This document shows, in pieces, positions 42,596 to 50,236 of a DNA stretch of 64,000 bases. The translations under genes were made by a program, and so were the position numbers. The notes under the pieces are model-generated. The model ran no database searches. It worked only from the letters and a program-made list of their open reading frames with translations, and had not been told where the DNA came from. How positions within the stretch are numbered: position 1 is the first letter of the stretch; every line of letters begins with the position of its first letter. Origin of the DNA: JAFGGG01 sp964638895 (lineage in GTDB: Bacteria; Spirochaetota; Spirochaetia; SZUA-6; RPPD01); assembly GCA_964638895.1 (NCBI GenBank), contig CAZWYY010000007.1:15935-79934 (forward strand). Reading direction: 5' to 3'.

Positions 42596-44001
42596 CTCCA
42601 GGATGCTTCAGGAAGTTCTGCGTTTATCCGGTAGCCGCCGATTTTGATTTCAATGGGTTTGGTGTTGTGACCTTTATTCTCTATCACAATAATGAGTTCC
42701 CCGCCCGGGTTCATGAATGCGATCGCGTTATCCGCTCCTTCAATCACATCAACATAATAAGCGCCGGGTTTTACAAAATAGCTGAAATGCTTGAACGCGT
42801 AAAACATCGGTGTATATATCACCTGTTTTGTGGTTTTGTCCACCACCACGGCCGCGTTCTGCGGCCAGGGCAGTTTGGCATCGATGTTTTTGCCCTCTTC
42901 ATCCAATACCATGTTCCAAAGCATGTAAGAATTAACCCCCTCATCAAAATACGCCTTTATCTTTTTCCAGGTATAACTGCCGTACGCCCAGTCATTTTGG
43001 GGTTTATTCATATCGAACCCCGGTTTCCAATGACAGTTACCGCATTCGGTTTCGGTCTGCATAATATGCATCTCAGGAAATTTGTCTCTGGCCACCGAAA
43101 CCTGTGTCCAAGCTTCCCATTGGAACCCGATTATATTCACATACTTCCTTGCTTTTGGATCAATCATGACCCTTTGGGTGAATTGGTTGTAGTGGCTGTC
43201 CTGAATGGTGCCCAGCATGATTTCGGCGTTGAGTTTCCGCTCCTCGAATAACGGACCCATATAATCCCTTATGAACGTAAGAAACTGTTCCGGGGTCCAT
43301 AGGCAGCTTGGGTAGTGCGTTTCACACTCCGGTTCGTTCTGTACGGCCACGGCGAAAAGATCAATGCCTTCCTTCCGGTATTCTTCCACAAAGCGCGCCA
43401 GGTATAAGGCGTAGGCCGCGTAGATCTTGGGATCATCCTTCATGTTCCCGCCGTCATACTCACCGCTTGTCTTCATCCAGGTGGGGGGAGTCCAGTCCGA
43501 TCCCCATACCTTTAAATCCGGCCTATATTTCATGGCCGCCTTGATGTAGGGCAGCAGATATTTCCGGTCGTGGGCAATAGAGAAGTTAATCATTTTATAG
43601 TCATTCCTGTGTCCGTTGTGCGTATAGCGGCTGACCGCATAGTCGCTTGCTCCGATAGGGACCCTGCATATATTGAATTTCGCTCCGGTTTCCGGATCAA
43701 AAAGTTCTTTTAAAACCTGATCCCTCTTTTCCGGAGTCAGCAGGGATAAGGCCACCCAGCCTTTCTCGTTGAAGGCCCCGCCGAAACCTGAAATCTCCTG
43801 CCTCTGTGAAACGGGATCAATCTCGATATCCGCGTTTTCACCCCCGCCTTTCATAATAATGAGTTGTTCCCCGTCCTGCCACATTCGGCTTTCGGTACTT
43901 ACCTTCCAGCTTGAAGTAACTGACAGTTTAAAATTATCAGCACATGCACAAACGAAATAAAACAAGATACCGGCCAAAACAACCAGTGTTAATTTTTTCA
44001 T
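42568..44001 (-). CDS. Glycoside hydrolase family 30 (glucosylceramidase-like), probable lipoprotein
   Basis: A 477-residue exported glycosidase. The N-terminal signal (hydrophobic residues 4-17) ends in FVCAC, a relaxed spirochaete-type lipobox. The (beta/alpha)8 barrel has SGFGGAFNEKGWVALSLL, ICRVPIGASDYAVSRYT and VWGSDWTPPTWMKTSG. The acid/base Glu223 is in VAVQNEPE and the nucleophile Glu317 in IMQTETE. A small beta-sandwich follows at the C-terminus. GH30 members cleave beta-glucosyl, beta-xylosyl or beta-1,6-glucan bonds; the substrate here is uncertain. GAGGAGGAA before the ATG gives strong initiation. The stop codon lies in the inverted repeat noted separately. Confidence 0.9.
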   Translation of the reverse strand: MKKLTLVVLAGILFYFVCACADNFKLSVTSSWKVSTESRMWQDGEQLIIMKGGGENADIEIDPVSQRQEISGFGGAFNEKGWVALSLLTPEKRDQVLKELFDPETGAKFNICRVPIGASDYAVSRYTHNGHRNDYKMINFSIAHDRKYLLPYIKAAMKYRPDLKVWGSDWTPPTWMKTSGEYDGGNMKDDPKIYAAYALYLARFVEEYRKEGIDLFAVAVQNEPECETHYPSCLWTPEQFLTFIRDYMGPLFEERKLNAEIMLGTIQDSHYNQFTQRVMIDPKARKYVNIIGFQWEAWTQVSVARDKFPEMHIMQTETECGNCHWKPGFDMNKPQNDWAYGSYTWKKIKAYFDEGVNSYMLWNMVLDEEGKNIDAKLPWPQNAAVVVDKTTKQVIYTPMFYAFKHFSYFVKPGAYYVDVIEGADNAIAFMNPGGELIIVIENKGHNTKPIEIKIGGYRINAELPEASWSTIVVPPLQ

Positions 44002-44104
44002 AGGTCTTCCTCCTCGATAAGGGTTTATGGAAATTTTGTGGTGTCCATATATGCTAAAAAAATAGCATTAATAGATATGATTGTCAACTGTTGTTTTTTA
44101 TATC

Positions 44105-44132
44105 TTGATTTTTTTCGTATAAATCGTATGCT
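44105..44132 (+). promoter_or_regulatory. Possible promoter of the APH-like kinase gene
   Basis: TTGATT (44105-44110), 16 nt, TATGCT (44127-44132), with 14 nt to the ATG and no Shine-Dalgarno sequence. An inverted repeat ATGCTA-N6-TAGCAT lies upstream at 44051-44068, between this gene and the divergent GH30 gene. Confidence 0.35.
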
Positions 44133-44146
44133 AAAAGTGATTCAGC

Positions 44147-45010
44147 ATGACGCAAAAAATCGAACTTGACAAACTTCCCCTACTCGCCCGCGGCGGCCAG
44201 GCCGATATCTATGACTACGGTGATGGTAAGGTCCTCAGGGTCCCCAGGCGGGAGATGGATTTTGCCAGGATTAGGTATGAGTATGATGTGTATGTATTCC
44301 TCAATGGTGTGGGGGCGGCGGCGCCTCGCGTCTATAATCTGGTGATGATAGACAAGGTCCCCGCCATTATTATGCAAAAGATCAGTGGTGTCTCCATGAT
44401 GGAGATGGTAAAGAAAAACCCGCTTGACATCCGGCGCAAGGTCGTCGAACTGGCCCGGCTGCATCAGCAGGTGCTGAGGAGAACGGCCGCGGAGACAATT
44501 ACCAAAGAAAAAGACAAGGCCGCGTATTGCATAAACGCGTCCGAATATCTGACCGCCCCTATAAAGAGGTTTTTACTGGGAATATTGGCCGACCTGCCGG
44601 ACGGAGATAATTTATGCCATGGTGATTTCCATCCGGGAAATATCATTTCAGTAAACGGTACATACTATTTAATCGACTGGTCCGCGGCTTCGCGCGGTGA
44701 TTTCGTAGCCGATATCGCGCATACCTATATCCTGATGAAGGTGGTGCCGCGTGTTCCCGGTATCAGCCGGTTCATGCACGCCCTGCAGAGGTTCCTCGGC
44801 AATTTCATGGCAAAGAAATATCTGGAACATATACGGCGCATCAGCCCTTTTTCATACGAGATTTTCAGCAAATGGGTGCTTATCAAGGCGGCCCAGCGTA
44901 CTTACTATGGCCTACCGTCGGAAAAGAAGCGGTTGACCCTTTTTATCGACCGTTGTTTTCGGGCGGCCGGGGCGCATAAAAAAACGGAAAGTTATTTTAA
45001 GCTGATTTAG
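44147..45010 (+). CDS. Aminoglycoside phosphotransferase/choline kinase-like small-molecule kinase
   Basis: A 287-residue protein of the APH fold. The N-lobe has a short glycine loop (LARGGQADIYDYGDGKVLRV, with the ATP-contacting lysine). The catalytic loop is LCHGDFHPGNII (HGD-x4-N), and the Mg-binding YYLIDWSAASRGD is the DFG equivalent. The acceptor could be an antibiotic, a sugar, choline or a lipid head group. It stands alone, divergent from the GH30 gene. Its start lacks a ribosome-binding site. Confidence 0.85.
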   Translation: MTQKIELDKLPLLARGGQADIYDYGDGKVLRVPRREMDFARIRYEYDVYVFLNGVGAAAPRVYNLVMIDKVPAIIMQKISGVSMMEMVKKNPLDIRRKVVELARLHQQVLRRTAAETITKEKDKAAYCINASEYLTAPIKRFLLGILADLPDGDNLCHGDFHPGNIISVNGTYYLIDWSAASRGDFVADIAHTYILMKVVPRVPGISRFMHALQRFLGNFMAKKYLEHIRRISPFSYEIFSKWVLIKAAQRTYYGLPSEKKRLTLFIDRCFRAAGAHKKTESYFKLI

Positions 45011-45055
45011 GTCCGGCGGTCACGGACAGGTGCGAGGAGAAAGCAAGGTGCACGC

Positions 45056-46459
45056 TTACATGCTCACCCTCTGCCCCAGGAACGGAACCTCCACGCCGGA
45101 GAATCCTTGTTGCTCCAGGGTGCGGGCAAAGGCCAGGGACACCTCTTCCTCCCCGTGCACTACGAAGGTATGATCCGGTCGTTGTTTGAAATGAGACAGC
45201 CACTCCAGCATCTCGTTCTTGTCCGCGTGCGCGCTTAACCCGTTCAGCTTGGCCACCTGGGCCTTCAGTTTGTATTCCTCGCCGAATATTTTGACCGTGG
45301 GTTGTTTCTCCACGATTCTGCGTCCCAGGGTATCGGGGGCCTGCCAGCCCACAAACAGAATCGTATTGCGGGGGTCCTCAATCGTATGCATCAGATGGTG
45401 GAGGATCCGGCCGTTCTCGGCCATGCCGCTGGCGCTGATGATAACGGCCGGACCTTTCAGGTTATTGAGCTCTTTTGACTGCTCCACCCCGCGCGTGTAT
45501 CGCATCATATCAAAACCGAACGGGTCCTTGTCCTTGTCCGCAAGCATAAAACGCTCGGTTTCTTCATCGTAGGTTTCGGGGTGCAGGCGGTAGATGGCGG
45601 TGGCGTCCACGGCCAGGGGGCTGTCGACATAAACCGGAATAGAGTCGGGGATCTGCTTTTTGTGGATGAGCTGGTGCAGGCTGTAGACCAGTTCCTGCGT
45701 TCTGCCCACGGCAAACGAGGGCACCACCACCTTGCCGCCTCGCTCTACGGTAGTGTTCACCACGGTTTTTAGTTTGAGCAGGGATTCCTCCGGTTTTTCG
45801 TGGATTCTGTTTCCGTAGGTGCTTTCGATCAGCAGGATATCAGCCCGGTCCAGGTAGGTAGGGTCCCGAAGGATGGGCCGGTTTCGGCGGCCGATATCAC
45901 CGGAGAACACCAGCCGCCGGTGTCCGACGTTGCTTTCCTCGATATCCAGAACCACAAAGGCCGAGCCCAGGATATGCCCCGCGTCATACAGCGTAAGCGT
46001 GACGCCGGGCGCGATCTCCCGTACTCTTTCGTACCCTAACGCCAGGAAATATTTCAGGCTGGCCACCGCGTCCTCGGTGGTGTAGAGGGGTTCTATGGAA
46101 GGAAGGTTTTTGTGTTTTCTTTTTTTGTTCAGGTAGGCGATATCCTGCTCCTGAATCTTGGCGCTGTCCTTAAGCAGGATGGTGCACAGGTCCCTTGTGG
46201 CGTACGTACAGATGATGTCGCCGGCAAACCCGTTTTTTACCAGGTTGGGAATGTTCCCGCTGTGATCGATATGGGCGTGAGACAGAATCATCAGATCAAT
46301 CGAGGTGGGGTCAAAGGGCAGTTTTTTGTTTATCTCGTAGCTGCGGGCGCGTTTGCCCTGGTACAGGCCGCAGTCAAGGAGTATGTTGCGGCCGTCTATC
46401 TCCAGCAGGTGCTGGGTCCCGGTGACGGTGCGCGCGGCGCCGAAAAAACTAATATTCAT
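45056..46459 (-). CDS. Metallo-beta-lactamase/beta-CASP RNA-processing exonuclease
   Basis: A 467-residue nuclease of the CPSF73-like group. The beta-lactamase part has the zinc motif LSHAHIDHSGNIPNLVKNG, DAGHILGSA and FSGDIGRRNRPIL. The beta-CASP domain shows STYGNRIHE and VVVPSFAVGRTQEL. The C-terminal motifs are ISASGMAENGRILHHL and LNGLSAHADKNEML. It probably degrades or matures RNA in the cytosol. ATG 46459 is chosen because MNISFFGAARTVTGTQHLLE is the usual family N-terminus and AGGGGG lies upstream; the frame is open further 5'. Confidence 0.92.
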   Translation of the reverse strand: MNISFFGAARTVTGTQHLLEIDGRNILLDCGLYQGKRARSYEINKKLPFDPTSIDLMILSHAHIDHSGNIPNLVKNGFAGDIICTYATRDLCTILLKDSAKIQEQDIAYLNKKRKHKNLPSIEPLYTTEDAVASLKYFLALGYERVREIAPGVTLTLYDAGHILGSAFVVLDIEESNVGHRRLVFSGDIGRRNRPILRDPTYLDRADILLIESTYGNRIHEKPEESLLKLKTVVNTTVERGGKVVVPSFAVGRTQELVYSLHQLIHKKQIPDSIPVYVDSPLAVDATAIYRLHPETYDEETERFMLADKDKDPFGFDMMRYTRGVEQSKELNNLKGPAVIISASGMAENGRILHHLMHTIEDPRNTILFVGWQAPDTLGRRIVEKQPTVKIFGEEYKLKAQVAKLNGLSAHADKNEMLEWLSHFKQRPDHTFVVHGEEEVSLAFARTLEQQGFSGVEVPFLGQRVSM

Positions 46460-46475
46460 GGTACCCCCTGTTTCC

Positions 46476-46503
46476 ATGGTAGTGATAAATCGGGAAAAGT
46501 CAA
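46476..46503 (-). promoter_or_regulatory. Predicted promoter of the beta-CASP nuclease gene
   Basis: On the minus strand, TTGACT (46503-46498), 16 nt, TACCAT (46481-46476). The short leader contains AGGGGG before the ATG. Confidence 0.4.
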
Positions 46504-46518
46504 GTTGAAGCCGGATTA

Positions 46519-46547
46519 TTGGACGAGAGCCGAAAATGTAGTATACT
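46519..46547 (+). promoter_or_regulatory. Predicted leaderless-type promoter of the DHH-family gene
   Basis: TTGGAC (46519-46524), 17 nt, TATACT (46542-46547). ATG 46556 lies 8 nt after the -10 box, with no Shine-Dalgarno sequence. Confidence 0.5.
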
Positions 46548-46555
46548 GGATGATT

Positions 46556-47512
46556 ATGAGCCAGTGTGAAAAGCTGTGTGCGGTTCTGGGCGGAGAGCGG
46601 CGTGTATTCATCCAGACCCATAATTTCCCGGACCATGACGCGGTTGCCTCGGCCTTTGCCCTGCGGTATTTACTGGAAAAAAAAGGCATAACAAGCACCA
46701 TCATCTACGCGGGCCAAGTACAGCGGCTGTCGCTTAAACAACTGATGCGTGTATTGGAAATTCCCGCCGTACGTGAGGACGCCTGCCCCCGCAGGGAGCG
46801 GGATAAGATCATTATCGTGGACGGCTGCAAGGGAAATAAAAACGTGGTAGACTTGGTGGGTGATGAGGTGGCGGTGATCGACCATCACGATGTGGTTTCC
46901 CCCGATGATGTAAAACACGTGGATATCAGACCCGCCTACGGGGCCTGTTCGACCATCCTTTTCGAATATCTCAGGGATGAGAATCTGGAGATTCCGCGCG
47001 CGATCGCCTCGGCTCTGCTGACCGGCCTGCTGGTCGATACGGCGCTGATGACCCGCGGCGTGTGCCGTGCGGACCTTGAGGCATACGCCGCGCTGTATGT
47101 AAGGGCGGACGTCCCCATGGTGAACTCCCTGCTGCGCAATAAAATCCAGCAGAAGGAGCTGGCGTTTTACAGGTATGTCATTGAACATGTGCGGGTGAGG
47201 AACAGGTTCGCCTTCTGTTATTTTGCCGATGGATGCAATCAAAACCTATTGGGAATTATCGGTGATTTTTTATTAAGCTTGAGTGAGGTGGATTTCGTGT
47301 TCCTCTGCGCCAAGAATAACGGGGCTGTCAATTTTTCCGCGCGTAGCGAGGCGCCGCACTGGAACGCCGCCTTTATCATGCAGGAAGTACTTGAAGGAGT
47401 CGGGTTCGGGGGAGGACACAGCGACATGGCCGGCGGTAGAATCGAAGATTATAAGCGCTTTTCCGAACAGGAAATTCTTACCAGTCTGCAAAAAGCCCTT
47501 TGGAAGCGTTAG
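46556..47512 (+). CDS. DHH/DHHA1-family phosphodiesterase (NrnA-like)
   Basis: A 318-residue protein. The DHH domain shows THNFPDHDAVASAFALRYLL, IIVDGCKGN, AVIDHHDVV and RPAYGACSTIL. The DHHA1 domain ends with VGFGGGHSDMAGG, the substrate-binding GGGH loop. Relatives are oligoribonucleases/3'-phosphoadenosine phosphatases (NrnA) or c-di-AMP hydrolases; the short form without GGDEF or PAS fits NrnA better. The frame is open far upstream across the divergent nuclease gene, but the family N-terminus and promoter favour ATG 46556; ATG 46550 is two codons earlier. Its RNA role would complement the adjacent nuclease. Confidence 0.88.
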   Translation: MSQCEKLCAVLGGERRVFIQTHNFPDHDAVASAFALRYLLEKKGITSTIIYAGQVQRLSLKQLMRVLEIPAVREDACPRRERDKIIIVDGCKGNKNVVDLVGDEVAVIDHHDVVSPDDVKHVDIRPAYGACSTILFEYLRDENLEIPRAIASALLTGLLVDTALMTRGVCRADLEAYAALYVRADVPMVNSLLRNKIQQKELAFYRYVIEHVRVRNRFAFCYFADGCNQNLLGIIGDFLLSLSEVDFVFLCAKNNGAVNFSARSEAPHWNAAFIMQEVLEGVGFGGGHSDMAGGRIEDYKRFSEQEILTSLQKALWKR

Positions 47513-47566
47513 CGGAGACAGCAAATTTAAAATTGCTGTAGCGGAGGCTGTGCAGGTGGTTTTTAT
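47490..47566. repeat. Interspersed terminator-like repeat, copy E, with inserted palindrome
   Basis: Core TTTGGAAGCGTTAGCGGAG (47499-47517), then the 22-bp near-perfect palindrome at 47519-47539 (ACAGCAAATTT / AAATTGCTGT). A second AGCGGAGGC and then TGCAGGTGGTTTTTA follow. The AGCGGAG on each side of the palindrome forms a 7-bp direct repeat, as after an insertion. It lies between the convergent DHH and histidine-kinase genes and overlaps the DHH 3' end. Confidence 0.65.
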
Positions 47567-48633
47567 TCCGCGCTGTCGGCCTTGATTGTAAAATATACGG
47601 CGGTGCCCCCGCCTTCTTCGGTTTCAATCCAGATCTCGCCGTTATGCTTCCGGATTATCTTATAGATGATGTTCATTCCCATACCGAAGCTGTTGTCGCC
47701 CGAATTCGCAGACTGGGTAAACGGTTCAAAAATCTTATCCTTTATCTCCGGTGACATGCCCGGTCCGTTGTCCTTTACCCAGTACTTGTTGGCGTCCGCC
47801 CCGATCTCGATCTCCAGGTTGTCCGTGCCTCGCCCGTGCTTGAGCGCGTTATCGATCAGATTGGAAAACACCTGCTGGATCCTGATTTTATCGCACAGTT
47901 GGGGCGGAAAGCCGCCCTCAACCCTTACTTCGGCATTCTGTTCGCCCGCGCGCAGGCGCATGTCTTCTGCCAGGTGGGTGACCAGGTTTTGCATATCAAC
48001 CTCCTGCAGGTCCAGCTTGCCGGTGATGATTCTGGATGTGTCCAGGAGCACGTTGACAAGGTTGTTCATGGTTTCCACATTGGCGTGGATCCTGCGCAGG
48101 CAGTGCTCAAAGGTTTCGGGGTCCGCGGTCCGTCCCAGTTTCTGCAGTTTGCGTGAAAACCCTTCGATGGAAATCAGCGGAGAGCGGAGATCGTGCGAAA
48201 GCGCATAGATCACGCTTTCATACTCCCTGTTTAGATATTCCAATTGGTTATGGCTTTGGTACAACGCCTCTACGTTATCGATGATTTCAATAAATCCCCG
48301 GGCCCTTTTTTCGGAATCCCGCACGGCCGCGATCGTGATATTGATGTGGCGGGGTTTGTTCTTTTTAGGGCCGGTCATGATACAGACCGGGTTTTTAATA
48401 TATGTCTCCATTTTTTCGGCCTGGGCGGCCAGGCAGAAATCGCAGGGAGCACTGAAGCCCAGGGCTTTAAAGCATTTCATCCCTGTTTTAAGGGTGGGAT
48501 GCTGCTTTTTTTTAGACGCGTTCATCCGTATGATGGAATACTCCCGGTTTATGAACACAATCTCCTGCGGAAGCAGATCAAGGCATGCGGATAAAAGTAC
48601 GGGCTGCTGACTTAAAAACTCATCATCAAGCAT
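47563..48633 (-). CDS. PAS-domain sensor histidine kinase (cysteine-motif PAS)
   Basis: A 356-residue soluble kinase. The N-terminal PAS-like domain (about 15-125) holds CFKALGFSAPCDFC (C-x9-C-x2-C), a motif that could bind metal, haem or an Fe-S cluster. The HisKA domain has SVIYALSHDLRSPLISIEGF with the phosphorylated histidine. HATPase boxes are NLIDNALKHG (N), VKDNGPGMSPE (G1) and FGMGMNIIYK (G2). No membrane helix, so it senses a cytoplasmic signal. It overlaps the response-regulator gene by 8 nt and is the last gene of the five-gene signalling operon. Confidence 0.93.
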   Translation of the reverse strand: MLDDEFLSQQPVLLSACLDLLPQEIVFINREYSIIRMNASKKKQHPTLKTGMKCFKALGFSAPCDFCLAAQAEKMETYIKNPVCIMTGPKKNKPRHINITIAAVRDSEKRARGFIEIIDNVEALYQSHNQLEYLNREYESVIYALSHDLRSPLISIEGFSRKLQKLGRTADPETFEHCLRRIHANVETMNNLVNVLLDTSRIITGKLDLQEVDMQNLVTHLAEDMRLRAGEQNAEVRVEGGFPPQLCDKIRIQQVFSNLIDNALKHGRGTDNLEIEIGADANKYWVKDNGPGMSPEIKDKIFEPFTQSANSGDNSFGMGMNIIYKIIRKHNGEIWIETEEGGGTAVYFTIKADSAE

Positions 48634-49081
48634 ATAGTAAGTCGGTGAGATTGCTGATCAAGGCCCAGTACTTACCCAGGCCCTTCACCTTGTGCATGAA
48701 ACTGTCGAACTCAACAGGTTTTACTATATAATCGTTTGCACCCAGGCGTGCCCCACGTTCTATATCTTCCTTGTTACCCGTCGTGGTAAGCAGGATCACC
48801 GGAATAAGCTGAAGCGCCGGGTCCTTTTTCAGAGTTTCCAGAACCTCAAACCCGCTTGTTTTGGGCAGCTTCACATCCAGCAGCACCAGGCAGGGCCTGG
48901 GCGATTCCTTGGGGTCCGCGTACTCCCCCCGCCTATACATATAATCCAGTGCGCTTTTTCCATCCTTGATTACGATAATCTTGTTGACCAGTCCGCCTTC
49001 GTGCAGGGCATCCATCGTATGTTCGATGTGATCTTCATTGTCTTCAACTAACAGAATTGTTTCAAGCTGTCGATAGTCCAT
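48626..49081 (-). CDS. Single-domain response regulator (Rcp1-like)
   Basis: A 151-residue receiver without an output domain. Acidic pocket ILLVEDNEDH, phospho-acceptor in CLVLLDVKLPKTSGFEVL, and LLTTTGNKED and NDYIVKPVEFDSF (Thr and Lys switch residues) are all intact. The insert YRRGEYADPKESPRP before the acceptor strand is typical of Rcp1 regulators that pair with phytochrome-type kinases. It would relay phosphate or act by protein contact. AAGGAGG lies 12 nt before the ATG; overlaps the downstream kinase. Confidence 0.93.
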   Translation of the reverse strand: MDYRQLETILLVEDNEDHIEHTMDALHEGGLVNKIIVIKDGKSALDYMYRRGEYADPKESPRPCLVLLDVKLPKTSGFEVLETLKKDPALQLIPVILLTTTGNKEDIERGARLGANDYIVKPVEFDSFMHKVKGLGKYWALISNLTDLLYA

Positions 49082-49102
49082 GGCGAATCTCGCTTTCCTC
49101 CT

Positions 49103-50236
49103 TTATGTTTTGTCGCCGCCTGGGTTGGGTAATACGATATGTACGCATATCCCGCCATAACCGCTATCCTCAAGGCTGATACTGCCTTTATGACCGATTA
49201 TTATTTTCCTGGCCAGGGTCAACCCCATACCCGTTCCCGCCACCGCTTTTTCCATTAACCGTTCCAATGGTTTAAAAACTAGCTCCCGGTACTCTTTCTC
49301 AATCCCAATACCGTCATCCTCAAAAAAAAGGTGCAGGTCCTGATCGAATTTATAATGGACGTAAATGGTAGCAGATTTATTCTCTTTTGTATACTGGGCC
49401 GAATTCTTGAGAATATAAAAAAAACACTGCCGCAGTTGACAGGGATCGCCGAAGATCGCTATCGAATCCAGTTCATCCTTTACCTTTGCCCCGTTGTCCA
49501 CCTCCGTACGCAGTCGTTTGATGCTTTCCCGCAGGATGTCATGCAGAAACACCTTTTTCTTTTTCATTGAATCCGGATCGATCAGCAGCATGGAAGTCAT
49601 ATCCTCTATAAGCTGGTGCATCTCCGCCACATTGGCTGAAATCCTGTTTAGATAATGCCGGCCCTGCTCATGAATGATGGAGTAATACTTACTTTGCAGT
49701 TTGGAGGTAAACCCCAGGATGGACCACAGGGGCGCCTGAAGCTGGTGCGTGGCCAGATCGATAAACTCAATCAGGTTCGCGTTTTTACGGGTGACGACCT
49801 CGGTCTGTTCCCACAGCTGGGAATTCAGGTCGCTGACATATTTTTCATAATACCGGAAAAGCACGATTTCATTGCGCAGTACACGCTCCGAAAGCGCCTC
49901 CAGGTATTCCATGCGCGCATTGAACGCGTCCGGGTATATGGAACGCACAATCTCACGGGCCGTGGCCATGAAATGGATATTGATGATACTCATAATGGAA
50001 AGGGGCCAGCCCTCATTGATTTTGCGTTTTACAAATAGCTCCTCTGTTGTTGTTCCGAAGCCGCCGCCCGTATACGCGTCAAAAAGTTCGTTGAAATCGG
50101 CGAGGGTAAAGCGGTATTCCTGCTTTAATTCATCCGCAAGGCTTTGCTCCACCAGCCCCTGCCACCGCTTTAGAAAGGCGGGCCGGTGCGCCGTCAGAAT
50201 TTCACTGAGGTCGCCTTCTTTCTTTTTTTTACTCAC
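49103..50236 (-). CDS. Sensor histidine kinase with RsbRD-N-like sensory domain
   Basis: A 377-residue soluble kinase. Residues about 8-150 are all-helical (FLKRWQGLVEQSLADELKQE, then SIMSIINIHFMATAREIVRS) and resemble the globin-like RsbR N-terminal domain; this assignment is by pattern only. A coiled coil leads to the phospho-acceptor region FIDLATHQLQAPLWSILGF, in which Gln replaces the usual Glu after His. HATPase boxes are YILKNSAQYT, FEDDGIGIEKE and GTGMGLTLARK. GTG start overlaps the preceding gene (GTGA). The following regulator gene is 21 nt away. Confidence 0.9.
   Translation of the reverse strand: MSKKKKEGDLSEILTAHRPAFLKRWQGLVEQSLADELKQEYRFTLADFNELFDAYTGGGFGTTTEELFVKRKINEGWPLSIMSIINIHFMATAREIVRSIYPDAFNARMEYLEALSERVLRNEIVLFRYYEKYVSDLNSQLWEQTEVVTRKNANLIEFIDLATHQLQAPLWSILGFTSKLQSKYYSIIHEQGRHYLNRISANVAEMHQLIEDMTSMLLIDPDSMKKKKVFLHDILRESIKRLRTEVDNGAKVKDELDSIAIFGDPCQLRQCFFYILKNSAQYTKENKSATIYVHYKFDQDLHLFFEDDGIGIEKEYRELVFKPLERLMEKAVAGTGMGLTLARKIIIGHKGSISLEDSGYGGICVHIVLPNPGGDKT

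Noticed and set aside
42452..42634. 60-codon plus-strand frame at the GH30 3' end
   Set aside because: Cysteine/arginine-rich translation over a hairpin region, opposite GH30 coding sequence; the strong Shine-Dalgarno sequence inside it is not followed by a fitting start codon.
46112..46555. N-terminal extension of the DHH-family protein
   Set aside because: It overlaps the divergent nuclease gene over 340 bp and precedes a good promoter; the DHH domain starts just after ATG 46556.
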